From: an uncultured Desulfotomaculum sp.
GTDB lineage: Bacteria; Bacillota; Desulfotomaculia; Desulfotomaculales; Desulfotomaculaceae
Length of the DNA: 55,383 bases
Assembly: GCA_946411205.1 (NCBI GenBank)
Contig: CAMKDG010000003.1
Location: 1-55,383, forward strand
Reading direction: 5' to 3'
How positions within the stretch are numbered: the stretch's first letter is position 1; each line of letters begins with the position of its first letter. Under the pieces are notes generated by a model, which saw nothing but the letters and a program-made list of their open reading frames with translations, made no database searches and was not told the origin of the DNA. A program made the translations under genes and the position numbers. This document shows positions 8,471-16,664 of the stretch, in pieces.

Positions 8471-9793
8471 GTGTATCTTAACAACTTTTTTTTAGAGTAT
8501 GAAGATATCGTAAAAAGTTTCCCAGACCAGTGTCATCAAGATTACCTGAACATAAAAGGTATGATGGATAACTCTACGGCTAAGTACAACGGGGAACCGA
8601 TTCCATTTCTTTACCAGCCGATGTTTTTTACCACGGAGGATATTCGTGTTTTTGAAGATTTAACTAACACAGTGATGAGTATTTTGAATAAGGTGATTAA
8701 GCACTATCTTGTCTCAACCGAGTTTAGAAAAAAATTCGGTTTTTCTAAACTTTTGGAAGAGCTTATACTGGTTGATCCCGGCTATCAAATTCCTGTGCCG
8801 ATGGTCAGGCTAGATATCTTTTATCATGAACCACGGTTATTTAAATTTTGTGAGATTAATGCTGATGGTTCATCGGGCATGAATAAGTCCAATGTATTGG
8901 AAAGACTATTTTTGCAGGCTCTGCCGGTTAGCAAAATGAAGCTGAAGTATGATATTCAATATTTTGAGTTGGTCGAAACGTGGACCGATGAAAGTCTGCA
9001 GCTTTTTCAGCAGTTCAATCCGAACCTAAAAAACCCTAACGTTGCCATTGTGGATTGGCAGGGAGCAGGGAATCTCAAAGAGTTTGAAGCTTTTCAAGCA
9101 GCCTACATAAAGAAAGGTTGCAAAACCCAAATAGTAGATCCAAGGCAATTAAAATATGATGGTAAGGCATTGTATTTCCGAGATATGAAAGTAGATTTTA
9201 TTTATAGAAGGCTGGTAACCAGTGAGTTACTCGATCGTCACGCAGAAATGATGGATTTGATTTTAGCCTACCAAGATAGAGCCGTTTGCATGGTTGGGCC
9301 TATTCGATCCGAAATAAGCCATAATAAAATAATCTTTAAAGTATTGCATCAGGACACAACAAATATCCTATCCGAGGCTGAGAGAGCGTTTATCAAACAG
9401 CATATTCCCTACACTGCAGAGTTTAAAGGCGATCAAAATATTTTTTCCTTGGTCTTAAAAAACAAGGATCAATATGTGTTAAAGCCCACCAATATGTATG
9501 CCGCCGCAGGGGTCTATTTGGGTAGAGACTTTACGGAAGGCCAATGGCAGCAAAAAGTAGAACAATGTTGGGAAAATAATTATTTGTATCAAGAGTATTG
9601 TCAACCGTTCTATGGCCAGATGGTAGAGCTCCCAGAGGATCATAGGGTGACCACGAACCATTTTCATCAAATGATTGGTCTTTTTGCTTATAATGAAAAA
9701 TTTTCCGGCATATACACTCGGGTGGGTAAAGGTAATGTAATATCTCAACAACATGGTTACTACATATTGCCGAATTATTACATTGAAAAGTAA
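8471..9793 (+). CDS. Glutathionylspermidine synthase-like ATP-grasp ligase
   Basis: The 440-residue protein resembles the synthetase domain of glutathionylspermidine synthase and related ATP-grasp proteins. Visible signatures are CEINADGSSGMNKSN (pre-ATP-grasp), VGPIRSEISHNKI, and the ATP-binding part beginning with VLKPTNMYAAAGVYLG and ending YQEYCQPF. GTG at 8471 starts directly after the upstream stop, with TGAGGTGG as RBS. The amidase half of the Escherichia coli enzyme is absent. Paired with a gamma-glutamylcysteine ligase, it could add glycine or an amine to gamma-Glu-Cys; substrate unknown. A stand-alone role in peptide tailoring cannot be excluded. Confidence 0.75.
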   Translation: MYLNNFFLEYEDIVKSFPDQCHQDYLNIKGMMDNSTAKYNGEPIPFLYQPMFFTTEDIRVFEDLTNTVMSILNKVIKHYLVSTEFRKKFGFSKLLEELILVDPGYQIPVPMVRLDIFYHEPRLFKFCEINADGSSGMNKSNVLERLFLQALPVSKMKLKYDIQYFELVETWTDESLQLFQQFNPNLKNPNVAIVDWQGAGNLKEFEAFQAAYIKKGCKTQIVDPRQLKYDGKALYFRDMKVDFIYRRLVTSELLDRHAEMMDLILAYQDRAVCMVGPIRSEISHNKIIFKVLHQDTTNILSEAERAFIKQHIPYTAEFKGDQNIFSLVLKNKDQYVLKPTNMYAAAGVYLGRDFTEGQWQQKVEQCWENNYLYQEYCQPFYGQMVELPEDHRVTTNHFHQMIGLFAYNEKFSGIYTRVGKGNVISQQHGYYILPNYYIEK

Positions 9794-9817
9794 GTCAGGT
9801 GCCCTGGAGGTGGATTT

Positions 9818-10390
9818 TTGTATCAAAAAGGTCAGGCTTTGCTTAAAGGCCTAGAACGGGCAAAAAGAATAACCAATAGTACGGATATACTTAATATCAA
9901 TTGGGAAAATTTTGATGCCTATCAATTTATCTCTGAATATACTGACCTTCAAGAGTTACTGCTTACCTATAAAGATCAGCCGATTGATATAGATAATATC
10001 TGGATTTGTGAGCTATTCAACGAAGGCAGAATTATTGAACAACAACTAGAAGATGTTCTTGATACCGTGAAAAGCTATCCGACCAGCATATTTGGCTGGA
10101 GAAGAAAATGGGAGGGGCAGTTTACAAAATTAATGCAGATTTCCACGGACCTAAGAGATTTTGAGCAAGAGGTTTTAGACTATCAGAACATCACGATCTT
10201 TTCGGATATCACCAATTCCATGGTCTCCTCCAGCCAAATGCTACGGATCATTAAAAGTAAAGAAAGCCGTGCCTACGATATTATTCACTTAAAACTATCA
10301 GGTATTGAAAATAAACAGGTAAGTTATTTAAGCTTATTAGTAGCTATCAGTGTGACGATCATTTCAGCACTAAATTATTTTTGTAAATAG
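9818..10390 (+). CDS. Unknown protein with C-terminal membrane anchor
   Basis: The 190-residue protein starts at TTG (9818) behind CTGGAGG. It is mostly helical and charged, with Trp-rich patches (FGWRRKWEGQF), and ends in one hydrophobic segment (YLSLLVAISVTIISALNYF) near residues 169-187, so it is probably tail-anchored. It follows the ATP-grasp gene by 24 bp and ends before a strong terminator, which makes it the third gene of the thiol-ligase operon. I do not recognise the family. It may tether or regulate the two ligases; that is inference from position. Confidence 0.7.
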   Translation: MYQKGQALLKGLERAKRITNSTDILNINWENFDAYQFISEYTDLQELLLTYKDQPIDIDNIWICELFNEGRIIEQQLEDVLDTVKSYPTSIFGWRRKWEGQFTKLMQISTDLRDFEQEVLDYQNITIFSDITNSMVSSSQMLRIIKSKESRAYDIIHLKLSGIENKQVSYLSLLVAISVTIISALNYFCK

Positions 10391-10393
10391 AAG

Positions 10394-10430
10394 GGAGTGC
10401 GCAAAACTACTTTTTGCGCACTCCGCTTTT
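10394..10430. terminator. Terminator of the ligase operon (repeat-family type)
   Basis: GGAGTGCGCAAAA / TTTTTGCGCACTCC forms a 13-bp stem followed by GCTTTTT. Closely related hairpins occur at 12824 and 42946. Confidence 0.85.
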
Positions 10431-10597
10431 TGGCATATCGGAAAGTCTAAAACTTTTCGATATGCCTAAGGCAAACAAAGCTGTTAGCCTTAATTAAACA
10501 ACACCATTTAACTTTAAAACTCTGGTAATCGATCCCTTTGATCAGTCCTAGGAATACCAGTTGGCTGAACACCCTTGGCACTATAAAGGCTAACCGT
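10431..10597. repeat. Structured dispersed repeat (copy 1)
   Basis: It begins with the palindrome GGCATATCG (10433-10441) / CGATATGCC (10458-10466), then CTAAGGCAAAC. A second inverted repeat GTTAGCCTT (10483-10491) / AAGGCTAAC (10586-10594) spans the rest, and CTGGTA/TACCAG forms an inner hairpin. The first 45 bases recur at 21960. No coding potential. It may be a small non-autonomous element. Confidence 0.55.
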
Positions 10598-10780
10598 TTA
10601 GTGCGTCTTTTTATCGTTAAGGTAGTCAATGGCGATTTTTAAATAACGTAGTTCATCTTCGGGCAAAGAACAACCACACTGGGGACAAGCCAGAGTATCT
10701 TGTTCTAAAAGTTCTGCAGGAATAATAGAAAAGGTATGGTCACAATCAGGACAGGTAAATTGAACATCAATTTCGCTCAA
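10598..10780 (-). CDS. Small double zinc-ribbon protein
   Basis: The 60-residue protein has two CxxC knuckles, CPDC near residue 10 and CPQC near residue 33, spaced as in a single treble-clef zinc ribbon. The C-terminal half is helical (RYLKIAIDYLNDKK). The start is TTG preceded by GGAGGTG at ideal distance on the minus strand. Possible roles are nucleic-acid binding or protein interaction; no specific family recognised. It is probably co-transcribed with the membrane protein gene 21 bp upstream. Confidence 0.7.
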   Translation of the reverse strand: MSEIDVQFTCPDCDHTFSIIPAELLEQDTLACPQCGCSLPEDELRYLKIAIDYLNDKKTH

Positions 10781-10801
10781 GAGAGCACCTCCACATACAA
10801 A

Positions 10802-11101
10802 TTAACAAGCACGTGCCTTAGATTGCTTTTTGTTTTTCTTCTGAAGTAATACAAGTTGTCGATATCGGCAGTACAGCGGTAAGCAGAAAAAGAATGCCGC
10901 GGTGGCTAAAAGCATAGGTTCCCAACTTAGACCGCTTGAAGCAGAAGTTAAACGGTCACTATAGAGAACCAGTGATACCAGGAAAAGTACGGCAGACCAA
11001 GCCATTAGAAGAACCGGCAGAGTGCTTTTGGCAGGGCGATATTTTTTTATGCCGATTAAAAAGAATAGGGTTATCAAACCCCAAACCCACGATGCCAGCA
11101 T
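10802..11101 (-). CDS. Small membrane protein
   Basis: The 99-residue protein has three hydrophobic segments (about residues 3-18, 28-46 and 63-79) and ends in a Lys/Gln-rich cytoplasmic tail (LLQKKNKKQSKARAC). ATG at 11101 follows AAGGAG. No family recognised. It is divergent from the DnaC-like gene and leads the zinc-ribbon gene. Confidence 0.65.
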   Translation of the reverse strand: MLASWVWGLITLFFLIGIKKYRPAKSTLPVLLMAWSAVLFLVSLVLYSDRLTSASSGLSWEPMLLATAAFFFCLPLYCRYRQLVLLQKKNKKQSKARAC

Positions 11102-11274
11102 GTTGAACTCTCCTTAAAGTCGTACTATGTCTAATTATAGACGTAACCACTGGGTTTGAAAACCTATAATAACATATTTTGCCTTTAGAAGTGTTCTTAT
11201 TCATTTGAGGGCTTAAAAAAATTTTCATGATATGATAAATTAATGATAGAAGTTCATAGCTTGGAGGACATACA

Positions 11275-12108
11275 ATGGATTTTTTCGATCCTGAGAAGAT
11301 TTTAAAGCAAATGGGTAATCGGTGGTCTCAGCAAGACAACAATGTGGAGATAAAAAGTATCCAGTGTGAAAAATGTGAAGACCGGGGGCTTTATATGGAG
11401 GGCGAATTTGCTGTGCCCTGTATTTGTGTTCAGCGTAAGGCGTTGGAAAACAAATTTAGAAACTGCCAAATTCCTAAATCCATGTTAAAGCACTCCTTTA
11501 ATAACTTTAAGTTATCTTATTATTCCGCTACTGTAAAAGAACCTTTGTCGAAAAGAACGTACTTGGAGATCGCCCAGCGAACCTTACACTACGCCGACGA
11601 TTTCGCCAAAGCCTTTGTTAAAGGAGATGTCAAGGAAGGACTATTACTTCAAGGACAGGTGGGCTCAGGTAAGACTTTTTTAGCCTGTTGTATTGCTAAT
11701 TATGTATTGCAAAATAGTGATAAAGCAGTTTTGTTTGTCATTGTACCTGACCTATTGGAAAAGATTAAAGCTAGTTACAGCAATGTAGGTAATTATACTG
11801 AATATAGTCTGGTGGAAGCAGCCTGTGAAGTTCCGTTATTAATTATGGATGATCTGGGTGCCCATAACTACACCGAGTGGACTAAAAACAAGATTTATAA
11901 CATCATTAACCACCGAGTAAATCAAGAGTTACCGACGATTATAACCACAAACTTGGATGTATCTGATGATCTAGTAAAGTTGGTGGGGGAAAGAACAGTT
12001 TCCCGCATTGAACAAATGTGTTATCCGCTCTGGTTGGAAAGGGAATATGATATTCGAGAGGTTATTCGGCAGGAAAAAATTAATCAACATATCACTGGTC
12101 TTCGTTAA
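11275..12108 (+). CDS. DnaC/DnaI-like AAA+ ATPase (helicase loader type)
   Basis: The 277-residue protein has an N-terminal zinc cluster (C31, C34, C49, C51) as in DnaI and phage helicase loaders. An AAA+ core follows with Walker A GQVGSGKT (127-134), Walker B LLIMDDLG (D192, D193), sensor-1 TTNL and an arginine-finger-like SRIEQM. Such proteins place the replicative DnaB helicase on DNA, or act as IstB-like ATPases. No transposase or helicase gene adjoins it, so a chromosomal helicase loader or a lone paralogue is most likely. ATG at 11275 follows TTGGAGG. Confidence 0.85.
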   Translation: MDFFDPEKILKQMGNRWSQQDNNVEIKSIQCEKCEDRGLYMEGEFAVPCICVQRKALENKFRNCQIPKSMLKHSFNNFKLSYYSATVKEPLSKRTYLEIAQRTLHYADDFAKAFVKGDVKEGLLLQGQVGSGKTFLACCIANYVLQNSDKAVLFVIVPDLLEKIKASYSNVGNYTEYSLVEAACEVPLLIMDDLGAHNYTEWTKNKIYNIINHRVNQELPTIITTNLDVSDDLVKLVGERTVSRIEQMCYPLWLEREYDIREVIRQEKINQHITGLR

Positions 12109-12216
12109 ATGGAATGAATCTTGGTCATTGTGAGAAATTGTCTAATATTTAGAAAATAGAAGAACAAGGGTAAGTACCTGTGAAAAAAAGAACTATAATA
12201 AACTAATTTAAATCTA

Positions 12217-12244
12217 TTGATCTTTATAACAATTAAGGTATAAT
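12217..12244 (+). promoter_or_regulatory. Sigma-A promoter for short leader transcript
   Basis: TTGATC (12217-12222), a 16-bp spacer and a consensus TATAAT (12239-12244) form a good housekeeping promoter. The terminator at 12313-12343 would give a transcript of about 95 bases. Confidence 0.65.
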
Positions 12245-12314
12245 GAATACAACAACGGTGGGGGTTATTAACTGCAGACGCTGCGGTTTAACTCTTGCCT
12301 ACACGCAACCTTAA
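12243..12314 (+). CDS. Possible 23-codon leader peptide
   Basis: A short frame from ATG 12243 (or GTG 12258) encodes a peptide with one zinc-knuckle-like CRRC and stops at the foot of a terminator. The upstream GG-rich site is weak for the ATG, and the promoter -10 overlaps that ATG, so translation from it is doubtful. It may be a leader peptide for attenuation of the gene at 12436, or no gene at all. Confidence 0.25.
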   Translation: MNTTTVGVINCRRCGLTLAYTQP

Positions 12315-12343
12315 AAAAGTCCACAAGAGGTGGACTTTTTTTG
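12313..12343 (+). terminator. Strong terminator upstream of tRNA-binding protein gene
   Basis: AAAAAGTCCAC / GTGGACTTTTT with a 4-5-base loop and seven T. It stands between a good promoter and the gene at 12436, an attenuator-like position. Confidence 0.85.
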
Positions 12344-12435
12344 CTGTTTGATTCTTTGGTGAGACTTGAGTATTGTCATATTTCTATATATAATGGGACA
12401 TTAGGAAAACATTGCTGTATAGGGGGACATGAAAA

Positions 12436-12825
12436 GTGACTGAGGAAACAACAAAGGAACCAATAACCAGTGATAAGATTGTAGTTGGTGAGATAATCGC
12501 GACGGAACAACATCCAGATGCGGAAAAGTTAACTGTATGCACGGTTAATATAGGTCAGGAAGAACCATTACAGATTGTTTGTGGCGCCAGGAATGTAGCT
12601 CCCGGCTTGAGAGTACCCGTTGCCTTACATGGAGCGAAACTCCCTGGTGGTAAAAAAATTAAAAGGGGTAAGTTAAGGGGAGTCGTAAGCAACGGGATGA
12701 TTTGTGCCCAGGATGAATTAGGATTTGAGCGAGATATAGATGGGATTTGGATTCTAGATGAGGCAGTCGAAATTGGTAGCCCGGTACCCTTTAAAGAAAT
12801 ACCTCAAGAAGAGGCCTCAGAGTAA
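12436..12825 (+). CDS. Stand-alone tRNA-binding domain protein (PheT B1-like)
   Basis: The 129-residue protein is almost entirely an OB-fold EMAPII/Arc1-type tRNA-binding domain. VVGEIIATEQHPDAEKLTVC, QIVCGARNVAPGL and LRGVVSNGMICAQDELG correspond to the N-terminal domain of the phenylalanyl-tRNA synthetase beta chain. Free-standing versions (YtpR type) bind tRNA or help aminoacylation; the exact partner is unknown. GTG at 12436 is used because AGGGGGA lies 9 bases upstream and the nearby ATG at 12429 stops after four codons. A promoter-plus-terminator unit upstream suggests attenuation. Confidence 0.85.
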   Translation: MTEETTKEPITSDKIVVGEIIATEQHPDAEKLTVCTVNIGQEEPLQIVCGARNVAPGLRVPVALHGAKLPGGKKIKRGKLRGVVSNGMICAQDELGFERDIDGIWILDEAVEIGSPVPFKEIPQEEASE

Positions 12826-12869
12826 AAAAGGAGAGTCGCAAAACTACTTTTTTGCGACTCTCCTTTTTT
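12824..12869. terminator. Bidirectional terminator (repeat-family type)
   Basis: A stem of about 19 bp, AAAAAAGGAGAGTCGCAAAA with its complement, flanks CTAC. It serves the convergent genes on both sides. The core GGAG-n-GCAAAA is shared with the hairpins at 10394 and 42946. Confidence 0.9.
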
Positions 12870-12877
12870 CATTGACT

Positions 12878-13357
12878 TTACCTAATAGCAGTAAAGAACC
12901 ATACGATCATGATGGTTTGGATCATTAATTTTACTAAGGCTCCCCCCAAGAAGCCCAACAGAGTACCGATTCCGGCCCGTACAGCCTGATTGATATCTTG
13001 TTTGGCTAGTAATTCCCCAGCTACCGCTCCAATAAAGGGTCCAAGAATAATTCCTAAGGGGCCTAGAAGGACCAAACCCACCAATGCACCAAGCACCGAG
13101 CCCCAAACGGCGGTACGGGAGCCGCCGTACTTTTTTACTCCCCATATGTTGGCTAAATAATCTATGCCAAAGACAAAGGACATTAAGATGAATTGGCCCA
13201 GGAAAAACTGCCAGGTCAGATGTGTAAAACCTTCTACCAATCCATAAGCCACCATGCCTACCACTAGTAAAGGGGCACCCGGCAGGACCGGTAGAAATAT
13301 GCCAGCCATACCCGCGATAAAAAAGAGAATGGCAATAATTAAACCGAAGCTGAGCAT
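12878..13357 (-). CDS. DUF456 family membrane protein
   Basis: About 159 residues, almost all hydrophobic and glycine-rich, with four or five membrane helices. The segments FLPVLPGAPLLVVGMVAYG and a GxxxGxxxGPxxGxxxGE-type helix (LGPLGIILGPFIGAVAGEL) are typical of DUF456 proteins. The function of the family is unknown. ATG at 13357 is preferred to the longer frame because GAGGTGAT precedes it on the minus strand. Confidence 0.85.
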   Translation of the reverse strand: MLSFGLIIAILFFIAGMAGIFLPVLPGAPLLVVGMVAYGLVEGFTHLTWQFFLGQFILMSFVFGIDYLANIWGVKKYGGSRTAVWGSVLGALVGLVLLGPLGIILGPFIGAVAGELLAKQDINQAVRAGIGTLLGFLGGALVKLMIQTIMIVWFFTAIR

Positions 13358-13442
13358 TTTTATCACCTCACCTCTATTATATGCAATTTTTACCAGTGGG
13401 AACAACTAGAAAAGTAAAGATGAATGAAAAAGGAGTGTATTA

Positions 13443-13472
13443 TTGACGTTTTCTCTGCTGTAGCGTTATAAT
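13443..13472 (+). promoter_or_regulatory. Sigma-A promoter for murT-gatD
   Basis: TTGACG (13443-13448), an 18-bp spacer and TATAAT (13467-13472), about 100 bp before murT. Confidence 0.75.
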
Positions 13473-13574
13473 CACCAGGGAAGAATAGGAAATTATCCTT
13501 TGTAAAATTACCTAAGTTTGCTTGTGTAAGGAAACGGGAAGAATAGAAAAGGAAATAAAAAGCGGTGGTTAACA

Positions 13575-14975
13575 ATGAATATTAAACTAATGATAGCTGT
13601 CATGGCAGCCAAGCTGGCTGCTTCGCTAAGTCGAATGTTTGGTGGGAAAGGTTCTTCTTTACCGGGAGTGGTAGCAAGAAGAATATATCAAGGCACCCTG
13701 AGAGATTTAGCCAAACAGGCCCGCAAAGATATTATTATGGTTACGGGAACGAATGGCAAAACCACAACCAATAACATGATTGCCAGTGTCATTGCGTCTA
13801 CCGGCTGCAAGATTGTCATTAACCAGGAGGGTGCCAATCTGATTACCGGGGTAACTACTGCCTTTATTCGATATGCCAACTGGCTGGGGCGCATTGATTG
13901 CGATTATGCTCTGCTGGAAGTAGATGAAGCTTCTTTTCCGAAGGTGTTAAGAGAAATCTCCCCTCAGATGGTGGTAGTTAATAACTTTTTTAGAGATCAG
14001 CTAGACCGTTACGGGGAACTGGACAAAACTGTCACCTTGGTAAGGGATGCATTAAAAGATCTACCCCAAGTACACCTTATCTTAAACAGTGACGATCCCC
14101 TGGTGGCCCAGATGCAACAAGCCACCGGTCATAGTGCCACTTTTTTTGGACTGGCACCTAATCAGCGGCCGGCAACGGGTTCTCAGCAGACCAGAGAAGC
14201 CCGGTTTTGTCCCATGTGTGGCGAAGAACTGCAATATGAAAGTTATCAATACAGCCAATTGGGTTCCTTTGTTTGCCCCGGCTGTTCTTTTAGAAGACCG
14301 GAACCAGAAATAGAAGGTTTTGCCATAGAAACAGTGGGTTCAGTATTGAATGCCAGTGTTAAATATCATCAGACAACGGCTACGTTATCTATTCATACCC
14401 ATGGTTTTTATAATGTTTACAATGCCTTGGCTGCGTTCACTGTAGGCAGTCTAATTGGCATAAAGCCGGAGCAAATAGCTAAGGGGTTGTTAACCTACAG
14501 GCCAGCTATTGGCCGGATGGAAACCTTTTTCTATCAAGGGAAGCCAGCTATTCTTAACTTAGTGAAAAACCCTACGGGTTATAACGAGGGCGTCAATAGC
14601 CTGCTGAGCATATCAGGTACTAAAACCGTTTTTATGGCGATAAACGATAATGATGCAGACGGTAAGGATATCTCCTGGCTTTGGGATGTGGATTTTGAAC
14701 ATATGGTCAAGGCTAAGCATGAAATAGAATTATTTGTATGTTCAGGGTTAAGGGCAGAAGAGATGGCTCTTAGGTTAAAATATGCAGGAATTCCTCTTGA
14801 ACAAATTACCGTTATTAAGGAAATGGAGCCAGCCATTAAGAAAGCATTACAAGGACCAGGGGAACTCACCTACTTATTTTCTACTTATACCGCCCTTTGG
14901 TCTGCTCAAAAGATTTTACTGGCACTGGCGGAGAAGGAGGTGCCCCATGCTGAAGGTGTGTCATCTATATCCTGA
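13575..14975 (+). CDS. murT: Lipid II isoglutaminyl synthase, Mur-ligase subunit MurT
   Basis: The 466-residue Mur-ligase-type subunit amidates D-glutamate in the lipid II stem peptide together with GatD. The ATP loop GTNGKTTT is at 58-65. A four-cysteine zinc ribbon inserted in the central domain (C212, C215, C234, C237) is the MurT hallmark, and a C-terminal DUF1727 domain follows. The ATG at 13575 follows an AGCGGTGG site and leads a short hydrophobic N-terminus that may sit at the membrane. gatD overlaps its end by 29 bp, so the two are made together. Confidence 0.93.
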   Translation: MNIKLMIAVMAAKLAASLSRMFGGKGSSLPGVVARRIYQGTLRDLAKQARKDIIMVTGTNGKTTTNNMIASVIASTGCKIVINQEGANLITGVTTAFIRYANWLGRIDCDYALLEVDEASFPKVLREISPQMVVVNNFFRDQLDRYGELDKTVTLVRDALKDLPQVHLILNSDDPLVAQMQQATGHSATFFGLAPNQRPATGSQQTREARFCPMCGEELQYESYQYSQLGSFVCPGCSFRRPEPEIEGFAIETVGSVLNASVKYHQTTATLSIHTHGFYNVYNALAAFTVGSLIGIKPEQIAKGLLTYRPAIGRMETFFYQGKPAILNLVKNPTGYNEGVNSLLSISGTKTVFMAINDNDADGKDISWLWDVDFEHMVKAKHEIELFVCSGLRAEEMALRLKYAGIPLEQITVIKEMEPAIKKALQGPGELTYLFSTYTALWSAQKILLALAEKEVPHAEGVSSIS

Positions 14976-15669
14976 TTTATTAAATCTCTATGGTGACCGG
15001 GGGAATATTATTGCCTTCGTACAACGCTGCCGCTGGCGAGGTATCCCGGTCGAAGTAGTGGAAGTAAATGTGGGGGAGTCTGTGGATTTTGAAGAGATTG
15101 ATTTTTTATTTTTAGGTGGTGGCTCCGATCGAGAACAAAACTTAATGGCGGCGGATTTGCTACTTCGCAAAGAGTCTCTCCGGCAGGCCATTGAAAAGGG
15201 TCTGGTGGTTCTGGCCATTTGTGGCGGCTACCAGATGTTGGGGCAATATTATCTAACCCATGATGGCCAAAAAATCCCTGGATTGGGAATCCTGGATTTA
15301 TATACGCGGGCTGGAGAAAAAAGACTCATTGGTAATATTGTGATAGAGTCTTCTATCAATGGTGTACCTGTTAAAGTGGCGGGCTTTGAGAACCACTCCG
15401 GGCAAACCTTTATTGGCGAACTGGAGCCATTAGGTAAAGTGGTATCAGGTTTTGGAAACAATGGTCAGGATCATCTGGAAGGAGCAAGGTATAAAAATGT
15501 GTTTTGCTCTTATTTACATGGACCTTTGTTGCCTAAAAATAGCAGTATTACAGATTTACTAATTCAGTTGGCTTTACAAAGACGAGGCTTAGAAAGCACT
15601 TTAGCCCAGTTAAACAATGACCTGGAAGAAGCGGCTGTAGGAGTAATTGTTGAGAGATTAGTCAAATGA
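14947..15669 (+). CDS. gatD: Lipid II isoglutaminyl synthase, glutaminase subunit GatD
   Basis: The 240-residue class-I glutamine amidotransferase domain hydrolyses glutamine and passes ammonia to MurT. The nucleophile C92 is in LAICGGYQMLG and the catalytic H191 in SYLHGPLLP, close to the Staphylococcus aureus positions (C94, H189). The N-terminus MLKVCHLYPDLLNLYGDRGN is typical. ATG at 14947 has GGAGGTG just upstream inside murT; the longer upstream frame has no family match and is discarded. Confidence 0.93.
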   Translation: MLKVCHLYPDLLNLYGDRGNIIAFVQRCRWRGIPVEVVEVNVGESVDFEEIDFLFLGGGSDREQNLMAADLLLRKESLRQAIEKGLVVLAICGGYQMLGQYYLTHDGQKIPGLGILDLYTRAGEKRLIGNIVIESSINGVPVKVAGFENHSGQTFIGELEPLGKVVSGFGNNGQDHLEGARYKNVFCSYLHGPLLPKNSSITDLLIQLALQRRGLESTLAQLNNDLEEAAVGVIVERLVK

Positions 15670-15735
15670 GCTATTCTCTAAGTTACTTTAACTCTGTGCG
15701 GCGAAAAATATAATGAAATATTTTTTTAGAAAGGA

Positions 15736-15764
15736 TTGTCAGTTACCTCACATTTTGATACAAT
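15736..15764 (+). promoter_or_regulatory. Sigma-A promoter for small gene at 15809
   Basis: TTGTCA (15736-15741), a 17-bp spacer and TACAAT (15759-15764). Confidence 0.65.
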
Positions 15765-15808
15765 GATCACAAGTAGAAATACTGTATACAAAATACGGGG
15801 GTGGTCCT

Positions 15809-15958
15809 GTGCAATACCTGCTAACTTGGATAGAGGGTGAAGAGGTCTTTTACCGCTTGGTTCCTAATTTAAATTTTGACCGTTCCCTATTAGAAGAAAA
15901 GAACCTGATTGTTACTGAACTGGCTGAGGGAGCTGAACAAGAACAGAAGCCCCATTAA
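15809..15958 (+). CDS. Small hypothetical protein (49 aa)
   Basis: GTG at 15809 follows GGGGGTGG at good distance and opens a 49-codon frame beginning MQYLLTWIEGEEVFYRLVPN. The product is acidic and soluble, without Cys or membrane segments. It has its own good promoter and a terminator downstream, and codon use is like its neighbours, so I think it is real. No family recognised. Confidence 0.6.
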   Translation: MQYLLTWIEGEEVFYRLVPNLNFDRSLLEEKNLIVTELAEGAEQEQKPH

Positions 15959-16029
15959 TAAACGTTGGCAAACATGGCCATGCGGCGCATTTCCATAGGG
16001 ATATTTTATGGATTTTAGATAGTTTGGTG

Positions 16030-16066
16030 AGGCAGACAGCAGATTAAGATGTCTGCCTTTGTTGTT
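16030..16066 (+). terminator. Terminator after small gene
   Basis: AGGCAGACA / TGTCTGCCT with an 11-base loop, then TTGTTGTTTTT. Confidence 0.8.
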
Positions 16067-16089
16067 TTTATTTATACAGGGGGGTTTTT

Positions 16090-16434
16090 ATGAAAAAGGT
16101 AAAAATAACCGTATTAAAGGTAACGCTAGATGAAGAACTTGCCAAAGAGTATGGTGTGGAAGGGCTAACAGCCTGTCCTATGATGGATAAAGGACAAGTA
16201 TTTTATGCTGATTATGCGAAACCGGAAGGATTTTGTGATGAAGCCTGGAAAGCAATTTACCAATATGTATTTGCTTTAGCACATGGAGCCGGGAATAATC
16301 TGTTCTACTATGGCGATTGGATAAGAAAACCGGGTGTTGCCATTTGTAGCTGCAATGATGGCTTAAGACCTGTTATTTTTAAGTTGGAGGCAACTTCTGA
16401 AGATTCTCATATAGAATATCAACCAATCCGTTAA
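16090..16434 (+). CDS. TIGR04076 family protein
   Basis: The 114-residue protein matches the TIGR04076 family: a VKITVLKVT start, CPMMDKGQVF, then CDEAWKAIYQYVFALAHGA and a late ICSCNDGLRPVIFK. Three conserved cysteine sites suggest redox or metal chemistry, but the family function is unknown. ATG at 16090 follows GGGGGG. It is a single gene between two terminators. Confidence 0.85.
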   Translation: MKKVKITVLKVTLDEELAKEYGVEGLTACPMMDKGQVFYADYAKPEGFCDEAWKAIYQYVFALAHGAGNNLFYYGDWIRKPGVAICSCNDGLRPVIFKLEATSEDSHIEYQPIR

Positions 16435-16532
16435 ATGTCATTTTATCGCTGAGGATATCTTAACAAGGCGGCAAGAGGTCGCTTCGCTCTAATGACGGAA
16501 AATCATGTTCATGCCTCCTTGCAGGAAAAATT

Positions 16533-16582
16533 AAAAGCCTGACAGAACCGACACGGCAGGCGTCGGATTTGTCAGGCTTTGC
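16533..16582. terminator. Terminator between TIGR04076 and lysR genes
   Basis: AAAGCCTGACA (16534) and TGTCAGGCTTT (16570) pair around an inner GACG/CGTC hairpin. It lies between convergent genes. Confidence 0.7.
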
Positions 16583-16664
16583 TTCTATTTGATCATCTTC
16601 TTTTGGTACGGCTCAAGCTGCAGTATGAATGTCAAAGACAATTGCCAAACTCCAACATTTAACT

